A stretch of DNA of 64,000 nt from Paeniglutamicibacter psychrophenolicus. Lineage in GTDB: Bacteria > Actinomycetota > Actinomycetes > Actinomycetales > Micrococcaceae. The notes beneath the pieces were generated by a model. It was given only the letters and a program-made list of their open reading frames with translations, was not told the origin of the DNA and searched no databases. The DNA lies in contig NZ_JAGIOE010000001.1 in NCBI RefSeq assembly GCF_017876575.1, positions 3,266,443 through 3,330,442 of the forward strand, given 5' to 3'. The translations under genes and the position numbers were made by a program. This document shows positions 33,352 through 45,720 of this stretch, piece after piece (positions within the stretch are counted from its first letter, which is position 1; each line of letters starts with the position of its first letter).

Positions 33352-34982
33352 TGAGCTCCCTGGGTTTCATCGCCACCGGTGCCGCGCAAGCGGCCATCGA
33401 GGCGCATGTGCCGGCGCTGGTGGCCGACGAGGTCGCCAGCCGCATCGCCGCCAAGGACACCACGGTGTGGGTCGCCTCGGCCCGCGCCGAGGCCGCGGTC
33501 CGCCTGGGCTGGGTCGACGCCGCGGAAAACTCGCGCGCCCTGGTGCCCGGCATCCTGGCGTTGCGCGACGAGCTGCGTGCCGAGGGAGTGAACCGCATCG
33601 TGCTTGCGGGCATGGGCGGATCCTCGCTGGCCCCCGAGGTCATCTGCGCGACCAACGACGTCGAGCTGGTCGTGTGCGATTCCACCGACCCGGAAATGGT
33701 TGCCGGCATCCTCACCGACCGCCTGGCCACCACCGCCCTGGTGGTGTCCTCCAAGTCCGGCTCCACCGTGGAGACCGACTCGCAGCGCCGCGTCTTCGAG
33801 CAGGCGTTCAACGACGCCGGGCTTGACGCCGCCGCCCGGATCATCGTGGTCACCGACCCCGGCTCCCCGATGGATGAGGCCAGCCGCAAGGCCGGCTACC
33901 GCGCGGTGTTCAACGCCGATCCGACCGTGGGCGGGCGCTACTCGGCGCTGACCGCCTTCGGGCTGGTCCCCTCCGGCCTGGCCGGGGTGGACATCGAGGC
34001 GTTCCTGGACGAGGCGTCCGACGCCGCGGAGTTCCTGGCCGAGGACGACGAGGACAACATCGCCCTGGCCCTGGGCGCCGCGATTGCCGGCACCGTGCCG
34101 CTGCGCGACAAGCTGATCTTCGCCGACGAGGGCTCGGGCCTGGTCGGGTTCGCCGACTGGGCCGAGCAGCTCATCGCCGAGTCCACCGGCAAGCTGGGCA
34201 CCGGCGTGCTGCCGGTGGTCGTGGAGGACGGCGCACCGGAGACCACTTCCGACGCGGCGGACTTCCTGCAGATCCGCCTGGTTGCCGACACCGGGCTGCT
34301 CACCGACGAGGACATCGATGCCAACGCGGCCTCGGTCGCCGTCTCCGGCACCCTGGGCGCCCAGATGCTGCTCTGGGAGTACGCCACGGCCATCGCCGGT
34401 CGCCTGCTGGAGATCGACCCGTTCGACCAGCCCGATGTGGAGGCCGCCAAGGTCGCCGCCCGCTCGCTGCTGGATTCAACCCCGGAACCGGTCCCCGCGC
34501 AGCTCACCGAGGGCGCGATCGAGGTCCGCGGCTCCGCCGGGCTGCTCGCCGATGTCGACTCGGTCGCCGGCGCACTGGCGGCCCTGCTGGCGGCGCTGCC
34601 GGACAACGGGTACCTGTCGGTGCAGGCCTACCTTGACCGCCGCGCGGACACCACGCTGGAGGCCATCCGCCCGGCACTGGCCACGGCCACCGGACGACCG
34701 GTGACCTTCGGCTGGGGCCCGCGCTTCCTGCACTCCACGGGGCAGTTCCATAAGGGCGGCCCGCGCGTGGGCGCCTACCTGCAGGTCACCGCGGACTCCG
34801 CGATGGACCTGTCGATCCCCGAGCGCCCCTTCACCTTCGGGGAGCTGATTGCCGCGCAGGCTTCCGGCGACGCGGCGGTGCTGGCCGACGCGGGACGCCC
34901 GGTGTTGCGCCTGCACCTGCGGGACAAGGAAGCCGGACTGGCCCAATTGGATAAACTGGTGCGGGATTTGGCCCAGGCCTGA
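33351..34982 (+). CDS. pgi: glucose-6-phosphate isomerase
   Basis: A 543-residue isomerase converting glucose 6-phosphate and fructose 6-phosphate. The sugar-phosphate binding segments are LAGMGGSSLAPEVI and VVSSKSGSTVETDSQ; FGWGPRFLHSTGQFHKGGPR near the C-terminus carries the conserved catalytic region. ATG 33351 overlaps the tal stop, which fixes the start; a longer frame reaching into tal is a shadow. In many actinobacteria pgi occurs in this operon position between tal and zwf. Confidence 0.93.
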   Translation: MSSLGFIATGAAQAAIEAHVPALVADEVASRIAAKDTTVWVASARAEAAVRLGWVDAAENSRALVPGILALRDELRAEGVNRIVLAGMGGSSLAPEVICATNDVELVVCDSTDPEMVAGILTDRLATTALVVSSKSGSTVETDSQRRVFEQAFNDAGLDAAARIIVVTDPGSPMDEASRKAGYRAVFNADPTVGGRYSALTAFGLVPSGLAGVDIEAFLDEASDAAEFLAEDDEDNIALALGAAIAGTVPLRDKLIFADEGSGLVGFADWAEQLIAESTGKLGTGVLPVVVEDGAPETTSDAADFLQIRLVADTGLLTDEDIDANAASVAVSGTLGAQMLLWEYATAIAGRLLEIDPFDQPDVEAAKVAARSLLDSTPEPVPAQLTEGAIEVRGSAGLLADVDSVAGALAALLAALPDNGYLSVQAYLDRRADTTLEAIRPALATATGRPVTFGWGPRFLHSTGQFHKGGPRVGAYLQVTADSAMDLSIPERPFTFGELIAAQASGDAAVLADAGRPVLRLHLRDKEAGLAQLDKLVRDLAQA

Positions 34983-35078
34983 TCCACCACCCGCATCCCA
35001 CCCCGGTGCACCGGGCGCCGCGCGCGCCCGGTGCACCGTTTCATCGGTTTCCCACCAACAGTTGAAGGCCCGTCTTTG

Positions 35079-36634
<1,556 letters not shown>

Positions 36635-36638
<4 letters not shown>

Positions 36639-37576
36639 TTGCCGAGCTGAAAGACACCACCACCTCGAAGATCTCCAAGGAACTTGTCACCATGCGCCGG
36701 GCCGGCGGATCCGCCGCGCTCTCCCGCGTGCTGACGCTGCTGGTGATCACCCGGGCCGGGTACGAGGAGGACGCGATCGCCGCGGCCTCGCTTGCCAGCC
36801 GCGAACACCCCTGCCGCATCGTGGTGGTGGTCAAGGGCGCGGCCACCGGGGCGACCCGGCTGGACGCGCAGATCCGCCTGGGCGGTGACGCCGGCGCCGC
36901 GGAGGTCATCGTGCTGCACACCTTCGGCCCCGATGCGCACGTCGACGAATCCCTGGTCTCCGGGCTGCTGCTGCCAGACGCCCCGATCGTGGCCTGGTGG
37001 CCGCACGGGGTTCCGAAGGACGCGGCAAACACCCCGCTGGGGAAGATCGCGCACCGCCGCATCACCGATTCGGGTGCCGAGGCGAACCCGCGCAAGGCGC
37101 TCTTCGCGCTGGCCGATTCCTACCGGGCCGGGGACACCGACCTGGCCTGGACCCGGCTGACGCTGTGGCGCGCCCAGCTGGCCGCGGTGCTGGACCAGCT
37201 GGACCCCGCCGAGGTCACCGCGGTGACGGTCACCGGGGCCGTCGATTCCCCCTCCACGGTGCTGCTGGCCGCCTGGCTGCGGCTGTGCCTGAAGATCCCG
37301 GTGACGCTGTCCTCCTCCCCCGAGGGCACCGGGGTGCGCTCGGTGCGCTTTGCCCGCGAGGCCGGGGACGTTGAGCTTTCCCGTCCCCCCGGGGACGTGG
37401 CCGAGTTGTACCAGCCGGGCCAGAAGGCCCAGCTGATTTCATTGCCGCAGCGCCCCGTGTCCGACTGCCTGGCCGAGGAGATGCGCCGGCTGGATCCGGA
37501 CGAGGTCTTCGGCGAGGTCGTGCGCGAGGGCCTGAAACGCACCAACCTGAGGAGCATCCGTGCCAGTGAGCGCTAA
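36635..37576 (+). CDS. opcA: glucose-6-phosphate dehydrogenase assembly protein OpcA
   Basis: A 313-residue protein starting MIAELKDTTTSKISKELV, with VLTLLVITRAGYEEDAIAAASLASREHPCRIVVVV, the pattern of OpcA. In cyanobacteria and actinobacteria OpcA activates or helps assemble glucose-6-phosphate dehydrogenase. ATG 36635 overlaps the zwf stop as ATGA, matching the usual family start; ATG 36623 is 4 codons earlier. Its end overlaps pgl by 17 nt, so zwf, opcA and pgl are tightly coupled. Confidence 0.93.
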
Positions 37577-38330
37577 GCGACACGTTGTCATCCACCCCGA
37601 CCTGCCCGCCACCGCAGCGGCTGTCGCCGCCCGGCTGGTCACCGCGATCCTTGACGCGCAGGCGGCCCGCGGCGAGGCATCCATCGTGCTCACCGGCGGA
37701 ACCCTGGGCATCGCCTCGCTCAAGGCCGTCGCCGACTCCCCGGCCTTGGGCTCGGTCGACTGGTCGCGGGTGAACTTCTACTGGGGCGACGAGCGCTTCG
37801 TCGAATCCGGTTCCCCGGACCGCAACGCGGTGCAGGCCGAGGTGCTGCTGGGCGTGCTCGATGCCCACGGGCTGGACCGGGGCCGGGTGCACGCCATGGG
37901 CGCAGCCGACGACTTCCGGACCCCCGAGGAGGCCGCTGCCGCCTACGCGCACCTGCTGGAACGGGAGGCCTCCGACGAGGGCACCGCAGGTTCCCTGCCG
38001 GTCTTCGACGTGCTGATGCTGGGCATGGGCCCGGACTCCCACGTGGCCTCGCTCTTCCCCGACCACGCGGGCGCCGCGGCCGGCGGGGCCACCGTCATCG
38101 GGGTGCACGATTCGCCCAAGCCGCCGCCGCTGCGCGTGTCCTTGACGTTCGAGGCCATCAACACCGCCCGTGCGGTGTGGCTCGTGGTCGCCGGTGCCGA
38201 CAAGGCCCCCGCGGCCGGCGTTGCCCTGGGCCAGGAGCCGGTGGCGCGCGAACGCGTTCCGGCCTCCGGGGTGTCCGGCACACAGGGCACCTGGTGGCTC
38301 ATGGACGCCGCCGCCGCCGCCCTGGTCTGA
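37560..38330 (+). CDS. pgl: 6-phosphogluconolactonase
   Basis: A 256-residue cytosolic lactonase of the NagB/DevB type: VLTGGTLGIASLKAV, VNFYWGDERFVESGSPDRN and LMLGMGPDSHVASLFPDH are the conserved substrate-binding segments. It hydrolyses 6-phosphogluconolactone made by Zwf. GTG 37560 lies within the end of opcA. The next enzyme, 6-phosphogluconate dehydrogenase (gnd), is not in this operon. A strong terminator follows. Confidence 0.95.
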   Translation: MPVSAKRHVVIHPDLPATAAAVAARLVTAILDAQAARGEASIVLTGGTLGIASLKAVADSPALGSVDWSRVNFYWGDERFVESGSPDRNAVQAEVLLGVLDAHGLDRGRVHAMGAADDFRTPEEAAAAYAHLLEREASDEGTAGSLPVFDVLMLGMGPDSHVASLFPDHAGAAAGGATVIGVHDSPKPPPLRVSLTFEAINTARAVWLVVAGADKAPAAGVALGQEPVARERVPASGVSGTQGTWWLMDAAAAALV

Positions 38331-38349
38331 CCGGCTTTCCCGCACACGC

Positions 38350-38399
38350 AAAAGCGCGGCCCGCCTCATCCCGTTGAAGGAGAGGCGGGCCGCGCTTTT
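38350..38399. terminator. bidirectional terminator between pgl and secG
   Basis: A perfect 17-bp inverted repeat (38350-38366 and 38383-38399), ends AAAA and TTTT, between the two large convergent operons. Confidence 0.9.
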
Positions 38400-38427
38400 T
38401 ACCGACTTGGTGCGGTGCGGCCGAAGG

Positions 38428-38679
38428 CTAGGACTCGACGCTGAAGCGCATGACCAGGCCCAGGCCGATGATGACCGCTGCCCAGATGATTCCGAGCACG
38501 ATGGTCACGCGGTTGAGGTTGCGCTCAGCGACGCCGGAGGAACCCAGCGAGGTGGTCATGCCACCGCCGAACATGTCGGACATGCCGCCGCCGCGACCCT
38601 TGTGCAGCAGGATGAGCAGCGTGAGCAGCAGGCTCGTGATGCCCAGCAAAATCTGCAATACCAACTTGATGACGTCCAC
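38428..38679 (-). CDS. secG: protein translocase subunit SecG
   Basis: An 83-residue membrane protein with two hydrophobic helices flanking the cytoplasmic loop [21 protein letters not shown], the hallmark of SecG, then [19 protein letters not shown]. It is the small subunit of the SecYEG channel and assists preprotein export. It is the last gene of the gap-pgk-tpiA-secG run, 28 bp after tpiA. Confidence 0.95.
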   Translation of the reverse strand: MDVIKLVLQILLGITSLLLTLLILLHKGRGGGMSDMFGGGMTTSLGSSGVAERNLNRVTIVLGIIWAAVIIGLGLVMRFSVES

Positions 38680-38707
38680 TATTGCCCTTCAATCCGCTCG
38701 ATGGCGA

Positions 38708-39523
38708 TTAGTCGGTCACCAGGTGGTGCTCGAACCTAACAATGTTAGCAAATTCCGCGGCATCCAACGATGCCCCGCCCACCAACACGCCGTCGACGTC
38801 GCGCTGCGCGAGGATTGCCGCGGCATTCGACGCCTTGACCGAGCCACCGTAGAGCACCCGGACCGAGGCCGCGACATCGGCGCCAAAGAGCACCGCGAGC
38901 TCGGCGCGGATGGCCGCGCACAGTTCCTGTGCGTCCTCCGGTCCCGCGACCTCGCCGGTGCCGATGGCCCAGACCGGCTCGTAGGCAACCACGAGGGTTG
39001 CCGCCTGCTCCGTGGTGACCCCGGCCAGCGAACCACGCAACTGCTCGAGCGTGTACTGGACATGGTTTCCGGCCTGGCGGATCTCCAGGCCCTCGCCCAC
39101 GCACAGCACAGGGGTTACCCCGTGGCGGTACGCGGCGGCGACCTTGGAGGCCAGCAGCTCGTTGGACTCGTTGTGCAGGGCACGGCGTTCGCTGTGTCCC
39201 ACCAGCACGTAGCCGCAGCCCAGGCGGGAGAGGAACTGGCCGGAGATTTCCCCGGTGTAGGCCCCGGAGTCGTGGGCGGAGAGGTCCTGGGCGCCGTAGC
39301 GCACCGGGAGGTTGTCGCCCATGGTCAGCGTCTGCACGCCGCGCAGGTCGGTGAACGGCGGGAAGACCGCCACCTCGACCCGCTCGAAGTCGTGTTCGGC
39401 GTCGGCCAGCGTCCAGGCCAGCTTCTGCAGCAGCGTGATGCCCTGGACGTGGTCCATGTTCATTTTCCAGTTGCCGGCAATCAGCGGCTTCCGGTCGAAT
39501 TCACCATTGGTCGATGTGGTCAC
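38708..39523 (-). CDS. tpiA: triosephosphate isomerase
   Basis: A 271-residue TIM-barrel enzyme interconverting dihydroxyacetone phosphate and glyceraldehyde 3-phosphate. [11 protein letters not shown] has the catalytic Asn/Lys, [10 protein letters not shown] the catalytic His, [13 protein letters not shown] the catalytic Glu and flexible loop, and [12 protein letters not shown] the phosphate-binding site. Its start overlaps the pgk stop by 4 nt. Confidence 0.97.
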   Translation of the reverse strand: MTTSTNGEFDRKPLIAGNWKMNMDHVQGITLLQKLAWTLADAEHDFERVEVAVFPPFTDLRGVQTLTMGDNLPVRYGAQDLSAHDSGAYTGEISGQFLSRLGCGYVLVGHSERRALHNESNELLASKVAAAYRHGVTPVLCVGEGLEIRQAGNHVQYTLEQLRGSLAGVTTEQAATLVVAYEPVWAIGTGEVAGPEDAQELCAAIRAELAVLFGADVAASVRVLYGGSVKASNAAAILAQRDVDGVLVGGASLDAAEFANIVRFEHHLVTD

Positions 39524-40752
39524 TTACGCGCCTCCAAGGCAGTCAGGCCTGGCAGTTCCTTGCCCTCGAGGTACTCGAGGGAGGCACCGCCGCCGGTGGA
39601 AATATGTCCGAAATCGTCATCGTGGAAACCCAGCGTGCGCACCGCGGCAGCGGAATCCCCGCCGCCGACGACGCTGAACGCCTCGGATTCGGCCAGCGCG
39701 CCGGCCACCGCACGGGTGCCGCCGGCGAAGGCCGGGATCTCGAAGACGCCCATGGGCCCGTTCCAGAAGACGGTGTTGGCGCTGGTGATGTAGCTGGCGA
39801 AGGTTTCCCCGGAAACCGGGCCGATGTCCAGGCCCAGCCCGGTGTCGCCGAAGCGCCCGCCGGTGATGTCCTCGGCGGAGCGCACCTCGTGCTCGGCGTC
39901 GGCCCCGAACTTCGAGGCAACGACCACGTCGGTGGGCAGCACGATGTCGCAGCCCAGTTCCTTGGCGCGCGAGAGGTAGCCGCGGCAGGTTTCCAGCTGG
40001 TCCTCCTCAAGCAGCGAGCCGCCAACCTCGTGGCCCAGGGCCTTGAGGAAGGTGAAGGCCATGCCGCCGCCGATCAGCAGGTGGTCGGCGCGGCCCAGCA
40101 GGTTGTCGATGACCGCAAGCTTGTCCGAAACCTTGGAACCGCCCAGCACGACCACGTAGGGACGCTTGGGCGCCTCGGTGAGGGTCTTCAGGACCCGCAC
40201 CTCGGTGGCCACCAGGTCGCCCTGGTAGGCGGGAAGCAGCGCGGCGATGTCGTACACCGAGGCGTGCTTGCGGTGCACCGCACCGAAGGCGTCGTTCACG
40301 TAGGCGCCGTCTTCGCCGGCCAGTGCGGCCAGTTCGGCGGCGAATTGGGCGCGTTCGCCCTGGTCCTTGGAGGTTTCGCGCGCGTCGAAGCGCACGTTTT
40401 CCAGCACCAGCACGGCACCGTCGGTCAGTTCGCCGGCAAATTTCTGCGCGGAGGGTCCCGTGACGTCGGTTGCGGTGCGCACGTCGAGCCCGGAGAGCTC
40501 GGCCAGGCGCGTGGACGCCGGGGCGATGGAGTAGGTGGGGTCCGGCTCGCCCTTGGGGCGGCCCAGGTGTGCCATGACAATGACGCGGGCGCCGGCCTCG
40601 GCCAGCTTCTGCACCACGGGAATGGAGGCGCGTACACGCCCATCGTCGGTGACGGTGAAGCCATCGAGCGGCACGTTCAGGTCGCTGCGGACCAGAACGC
40701 GCCGCCCAAGGACACCATCGGCGATCAGTTCGTCGAGAGTGTGGGAAGTCAT
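39520..40752 (-). CDS. pgk: phosphoglycerate kinase
   Basis: A 410-residue two-domain kinase that makes ATP from 1,3-bisphosphoglycerate. [14 protein letters not shown] at the N-terminus, [26 protein letters not shown] and the C-terminal [11 protein letters not shown] (nucleotide site) are diagnostic. The gene follows gap by 27 bp and overlaps tpiA, so gap-pgk-tpiA-secG are read as one unit. Confidence 0.97.
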   Translation of the reverse strand: MTSHTLDELIADGVLGRRVLVRSDLNVPLDGFTVTDDGRVRASIPVVQKLAEAGARVIVMAHLGRPKGEPDPTYSIAPASTRLAELSGLDVRTATDVTGPSAQKFAGELTDGAVLVLENVRFDARETSKDQGERAQFAAELAALAGEDGAYVNDAFGAVHRKHASVYDIAALLPAYQGDLVATEVRVLKTLTEAPKRPYVVVLGGSKVSDKLAVIDNLLGRADHLLIGGGMAFTFLKALGHEVGGSLLEEDQLETCRGYLSRAKELGCDIVLPTDVVVASKFGADAEHEVRSAEDITGGRFGDTGLGLDIGPVSGETFASYITSANTVFWNGPMGVFEIPAFAGGTRAVAGALAESEAFSVVGGGDSAAAVRTLGFHDDDFGHISTGGGASLEYLEGKELPGLTALEARK

Positions 40753-40779
40753 GTGACTAGGTTATCCGAGTCTCGGGGA

Positions 40780-42022
<1,243 letters not shown>

Positions 42023-42031
<9 letters not shown>

Positions 42032-42678
42032 TTACTTGCCCGGGACGATCAGCGCCGCGGCACCCTTGCGGGCCGCCTCGAAACGCGCCGAGACATCGGC
42101 CCAGTTCACGATGTTCCAGAACGCCTTCACGTAGTCGGCCTTCACATTCACGTAATCCAGGTAGAACGCGTGCTCCCACATGTCCAGCATCAACAGCGGG
42201 GTCGTCGCCACCGGCACGTTGCCCTGCTGGTCGTACAGCTGCTCGATGACCAGCTGGCCACCCAGGCCCTCAAAGCCCAGCAACGCCCAGCCGGACCCCT
42301 GCAGGCTCATCGCCGCCGCCGTGAAGTGCGCACGGAACGCGTCGAAGGACCCGAACGCGTCGTCGATCGCCGCGGCCAGCTCCCCCTCGGGCTTGTCCCC
42401 GCCCTCCGGGGACAGGTTGTTCCAGAAGATCGAGTGGTTCGTGTGCCCGCCCAGGTGGAACGCCAGGTCCTTGGACAGCTTCGGGATGTTCCCGAACTCG
42501 CCCTTCGCCCGCGCCTCGGCCAGCTGCTCCAGGGCGGTGTTCGCCCCGGCCACATAGGCCGCATGGTGCTTGGAGTGGTGCAGCTCCATGATCCGCGCCG
42601 AGATGTTCGGCTCCAGGGCCGCGTAATCGTACTGCAGCTCGGGCAAGGTATAAATAGCCAAAATGACTCCTCATTCTC
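42023..42678 (-). repeat. direct repeat copy 2 carrying sodA
   Basis: The partner of 10053-10708: same orientation, 656 bp, 9 mismatches. Outside it, sequences share nothing obvious. This copy is in the conserved gap-whiA neighbourhood and is probably the parent. Confidence 0.97.
42032..42661 (-). CDS. sodA: superoxide dismutase (Mn/Fe), copy 2
   Basis: A 209-residue superoxide dismutase identical to copy 1 except Ile59 and Gly135. Ligands His28, His76, Asp160 and His164 are intact. It lies between whiA and gap on the same strand, where related Micrococcaceae also carry a sod gene, so it is likely the housekeeping enzyme. Its upstream region (42679-42753) is unlike that of copy 1 and has no SoxR-type palindrome, so the two copies should be regulated differently. 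Confidence 0.96.
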   Translation of the reverse strand: MAIYTLPELQYDYAALEPNISARIMELHHSKHHAAYVAGANTALEQLAEARAKGEFGNIPKLSKDLAFHLGGHTNHSIFWNNLSPEGGDKPEGELAAAIDDAFGSFDAFRAHFTAAAMSLQGSGWALLGFEGLGGQLVIEQLYDQQGNVPVATTPLLMLDMWEHAFYLDYVNVKADYVKAFWNIVNWADVSARFEAARKGAAALIVPGK

Positions 42679-42753
42679 ATCGGCACCCATCGAGAAGTGG
42701 ATGCGTTCTTCTTCGTTACTGCATCTCCGCGCAACAGCGGAAAATCCTTGGGC

Positions 42754-43734
42754 TCAGTGTTCGAGCATATCCAGTGGAACGCTGGCCTCGGTGCCGGGTA
42801 TTCCCAGTTCGGAGGCCCTTTTGTCGGCCATGGCCAGCAATCGGCGGATTCGCCCGGCGATCGCGTCCTTGGTCATGGGCGGTTCGGCCATGCGTCCGAG
42901 CTCGTCCAGGGATGCCTGCTTGTGTGCAACGCGAAGCGCACCGGCGTACTTGAGGTGCTCGGGGACCTCGTCCCCGAGGATCTCCAGGGCGCGTTCCACC
43001 CTGGCCCCTGCGGCGACGGCGGCCTGGGCCGAGCGGCGCAGGTTCGCGTCGTCGAAGTTGGCCAGGCGGTTGGCGGTGGCACGCACTTCCTTGCGCATGC
43101 GGCGTTCTTCCCAGACCATCAGCGCGTCGTGCGCACCCATCCGGGTGAGCAGCTGGGCGATGGCCTCGCCGTCGCGGATGACCACGCGGTCAACCCCGCG
43201 GACCTCGCGGGCCTTGGCCACCAGCCCCAGGCGCCGTGCGGCGCCGACCAGTGCCAGCGCGGACTCGGGTCCGGGGCAGGTGATTTCCAGTGCCGAGGAA
43301 CGCCCGGGCTCGGTGAGCGAACCGTGGGAGAGGAAGGCACCGCGCCACACGGCCTCGGCGTCGGCGGTGGAGCCATTGACGATGACCGAGGGCAGCCCGC
43401 GCACCGGCCGGCCCCGCCCGTCGAGCAGGCCGGTCTGGCGGGCCAGGGCCTCGCCGTCGCGGACCACGCGGACCACGTAGCGGTTGCCGCGGCGCAGCCC
43501 TCCCCCGGAAACCACGATGATTTCGGAGGCGTGGCCGTAGACCTCGGCGATGGCGGCGCGAAGCCGCCGGGCGGTGGAGGCGAGGTCGACCTCGGCCTCG
43601 ATGACGATGCGTCCGGAGATGATGTGCAGGCCGCCGCAGAATCGCAGCATGGTGGATACTTCTGCCTTGCGCTCGGAGGATCTCCGAATCTCAAGCCGGG
43701 ACAGCTCGTCCTTGACGGAAGCCGTCAGTGCCAT
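42754..43734 (-). CDS. whiA: DNA-binding protein WhiA
   Basis: A 326-residue protein: an N-terminal LAGLIDADG-homing-endonuclease-like fold ([23 protein letters not shown] and GAFLSHGSL with the typical [11 protein letters not shown]), and a C-terminal helix-turn-helix ([28 protein letters not shown]). WhiA controls sporulation division genes in Streptomyces and affects division or nucleoid organisation in other Gram-positives; nuclease activity is lost in the family. It belongs to the conserved rapZ-yvcK-whiA trio. Confidence 0.96.
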   Translation of the reverse strand: MALTASVKDELSRLEIRRSSERKAEVSTMLRFCGGLHIISGRIVIEAEVDLASTARRLRAAIAEVYGHASEIIVVSGGGLRRGNRYVVRVVRDGEALARQTGLLDGRGRPVRGLPSVIVNGSTADAEAVWRGAFLSHGSLTEPGRSSALEITCPGPESALALVGAARRLGLVAKAREVRGVDRVVIRDGEAIAQLLTRMGAHDALMVWEERRMRKEVRATANRLANFDDANLRRSAQAAVAAGARVERALEILGDEVPEHLKYAGALRVAHKQASLDELGRMAEPPMTKDAIAGRIRRLLAMADKRASELGIPGTEASVPLDMLEH

Positions 43735-43744
43735 GGATTGTTTC

Positions 43745-44785
43745 CTAACTGCTGGGCTCGTCTGTGCTGAACGTGGTGAACACGTCGTGGTATGCGGCGG
43801 CAAGTCTCAAGGGGTCGTGGACTGCTCGTCCGGCACCAACCCCTACTTTACCGAAAAAGGTGCGGGCACCTAGCCGGGCGGCGGCGTGGGTGAACGCCTC
43901 GTGGTCCGAAATCGTCGTCGGGTCGGCCAATACGGCGTCCAGGCGCAGGTCCGGGGCGTACTTGGCGATGACTTCCAGATGCGCGGCCGCGTCCATCCCC
44001 CCGGTCTCGGCGGTGTCGGTGGAAAGGTTCATGGTCAGCAGCCGGCGCGCCGCGGTCTGCTGCAGGCCCTCGCGCATTTCCGGCAGCAAGAGGTGCGGCA
44101 GCACCGAGGTGTACCAGGAGCCCGGGCCGAGCACTACCCAGTCGGCCAGCTCGATGGCGTCAAGCGCCTCGGTGCAGGCCGCGGCGTCGGCCGGTTCCAG
44201 GCGCACGTTGGAGACCAGCGCGCTCTCGCCGGCCTCGGCGAGCTTCGCCTGGCCGGAGAGCCGGCGCTGCACCAGCCCGCTGCCGGCGTCTTCCTGCAGC
44301 ACGTCCCCGGTGATGGTCAGCGGGGTGGTGCTCATGGGCAGCACCTGGCCGCGGGCGCCCAGCAGGGCCCCGGCCCAGCGCAGTCCCGCCACGGGGTCCT
44401 TGAGCAGTTCCCACAGGGCCACGATCAGCAGGTTGCCCACGGCGTGCTGGTCCAGCGCCGCGCTCGATCCGGGTTTCGAGGTGAATCGGTGCTGCATGAC
44501 ATCGCGCCAGGTCCGCCCCCAGTCGGTGTCGTCGCACAGGGCGGCCAGCGCCATGCGCAGGTCCCCGGGGGGCAGCACGTCGAGCTCCTCGCGCAGGCGC
44601 CCGGAGGAGCCCCCGTCGTCGGCCACCGTGACGATGGCAGTCAGGTCGGTGGTCAGCCGGCGCAGTGCGGACAGCGAGGCCGACAGGCCGTGGCCGCCGC
44701 CGAGCGCGACCACGCGCACGACCTTGTTCTCCCCGTTGGAGCGGGAAGGTGGCTGGATGGGGATCGGGCCGGTGAAAAACGCCAT
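43745..44785 (-). CDS. yvcK: gluconeogenesis factor YvcK/CuvA (CofD-like)
   Basis: A 346-residue protein of the CofD/YvcK family: [18 protein letters not shown] and [17 protein letters not shown] near the N-terminus form the nucleotide-sugar binding site, with [12 protein letters not shown] further on. In Bacillus and mycobacteria YvcK/CuvA binds UDP-sugars and is needed for cell shape and growth on gluconeogenic carbon. It lies 10 bp before whiA and 6 bp after rapZ. Confidence 0.94.
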   Translation of the reverse strand: MAFFTGPIPIQPPSRSNGENKVVRVVALGGGHGLSASLSALRRLTTDLTAIVTVADDGGSSGRLREELDVLPPGDLRMALAALCDDTDWGRTWRDVMQHRFTSKPGSSAALDQHAVGNLLIVALWELLKDPVAGLRWAGALLGARGQVLPMSTTPLTITGDVLQEDAGSGLVQRRLSGQAKLAEAGESALVSNVRLEPADAAACTEALDAIELADWVVLGPGSWYTSVLPHLLLPEMREGLQQTAARRLLTMNLSTDTAETGGMDAAAHLEVIAKYAPDLRLDAVLADPTTISDHEAFTHAAARLGARTFFGKVGVGAGRAVHDPLRLAAAYHDVFTTFSTDEPSS

Positions 44786-44791
44786 GGCGGA

Positions 44792-45685
44792 CTACTCGCG
44801 CCCCAGGTCCCGGTGCGTGACGTTGACGCGCACATTGGGCAGCTGGGCCAGCCGGCGCCCGATTTCCTCGGCCGTGGCCACCGAGCGGTGCTTGCCGCCG
44901 GTGCAGCCCACCGCAAGGGTGGCGTAGTGCTTGTTTTCGCGGCGGTAGCCTTCGAAGACCGGCTCCAGGGCACCGATGTAGCGTTCGATGAATTCCGCGG
45001 CACCCGTGGCCGACAGCACGTAGTCGGAGACCGCCTTGTCCTTGCCGGTGTGCGGGCGCAACTCGGGGACCCAGTGCGGGTTGGGGATGAAGCGGACATC
45101 GGCGACGTAGTTGGCGTCGGTGGGGACCCCGTACTTGAAGCCGAAGCTCATGACGTTCAGCCGCAGCACGATCGGGCCGGACTCGGAGAACAGCTCGGTG
45201 ATCGAGCGGGCCAAATCATGCACCGACATCTCGGTGGTGTCAACGACGATTTCCGCCGCTTCCTTCAGCTCCCGGAGCACCTCGCGCTCGCGGTTGATGC
45301 CGTCGACGATGCGGTCGTCTTCCTGCAGCGGGTGCGGGCGCCGTCCCTGCTCGAAGCGGCGGACCAACAGGTCGTCGGCGGCGTCAAGGAACAGCACGCG
45401 GTAGGCGATGCCGGCGCTGGTCAGTGCGTTCAGGTTTTCGCGCAGCTGCGGGAAAAGCGACTTGGAGCGCACGTCCATCACCACGGCGAGCTTCGGGATG
45501 GACCCTCCGGCGTGTGCCACGATCTCGGTGAGCATGCCCAGCAGCGTCGGGGGCAGGTTCTCCACCACATACCAGCCGTGGTCTTCCAGCGCGTGGGCAG
45601 CGGTGGTGCGCCCGGCGCCCGACATGCCGGTAATCACTAGAAGTTCGGACTCGGGTGGTTTCACTGGGGCAAGCTCGGTGGTCAT
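44792..45685 (-). CDS. rapZ: RNase adapter protein RapZ (nucleotide-binding)
   Basis: A 297-residue P-loop protein: [21 protein letters not shown] is the Walker A region, with Arg in place of the usual Lys, a form I recall as common in actinobacterial Rap[39 protein letters not shown] and [18 protein letters not shown] are the family's C-terminal blocks. In enteric bacteria RapZ binds glucosamine-6-phosphate and steers small RNA decay; the actinobacterial role is not established. Operon rapZ-yvcK-whiA. Confidence 0.94.
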   Translation of the reverse strand: MTTELAPVKPPESELLVITGMSGAGRTTAAHALEDHGWYVVENLPPTLLGMLTEIVAHAGGSIPKLAVVMDVRSKSLFPQLRENLNALTSAGIAYRVLFLDAADDLLVRRFEQGRRPHPLQEDDRIVDGINREREVLRELKEAAEIVVDTTEMSVHDLARSITELFSESGPIVLRLNVMSFGFKYGVPTDANYVADVRFIPNPHWVPELRPHTGKDKAVSDYVLSATGAAEFIERYIGALEPVFEGYRRENKHYATLAVGCTGGKHRSVATAEEIGRRLAQLPNVRVNVTHRDLGRE

Positions 45686-45720
45686 GTACCTAGCCTAGTC
45701 GCCCGCGGGTCCCGAATCGG

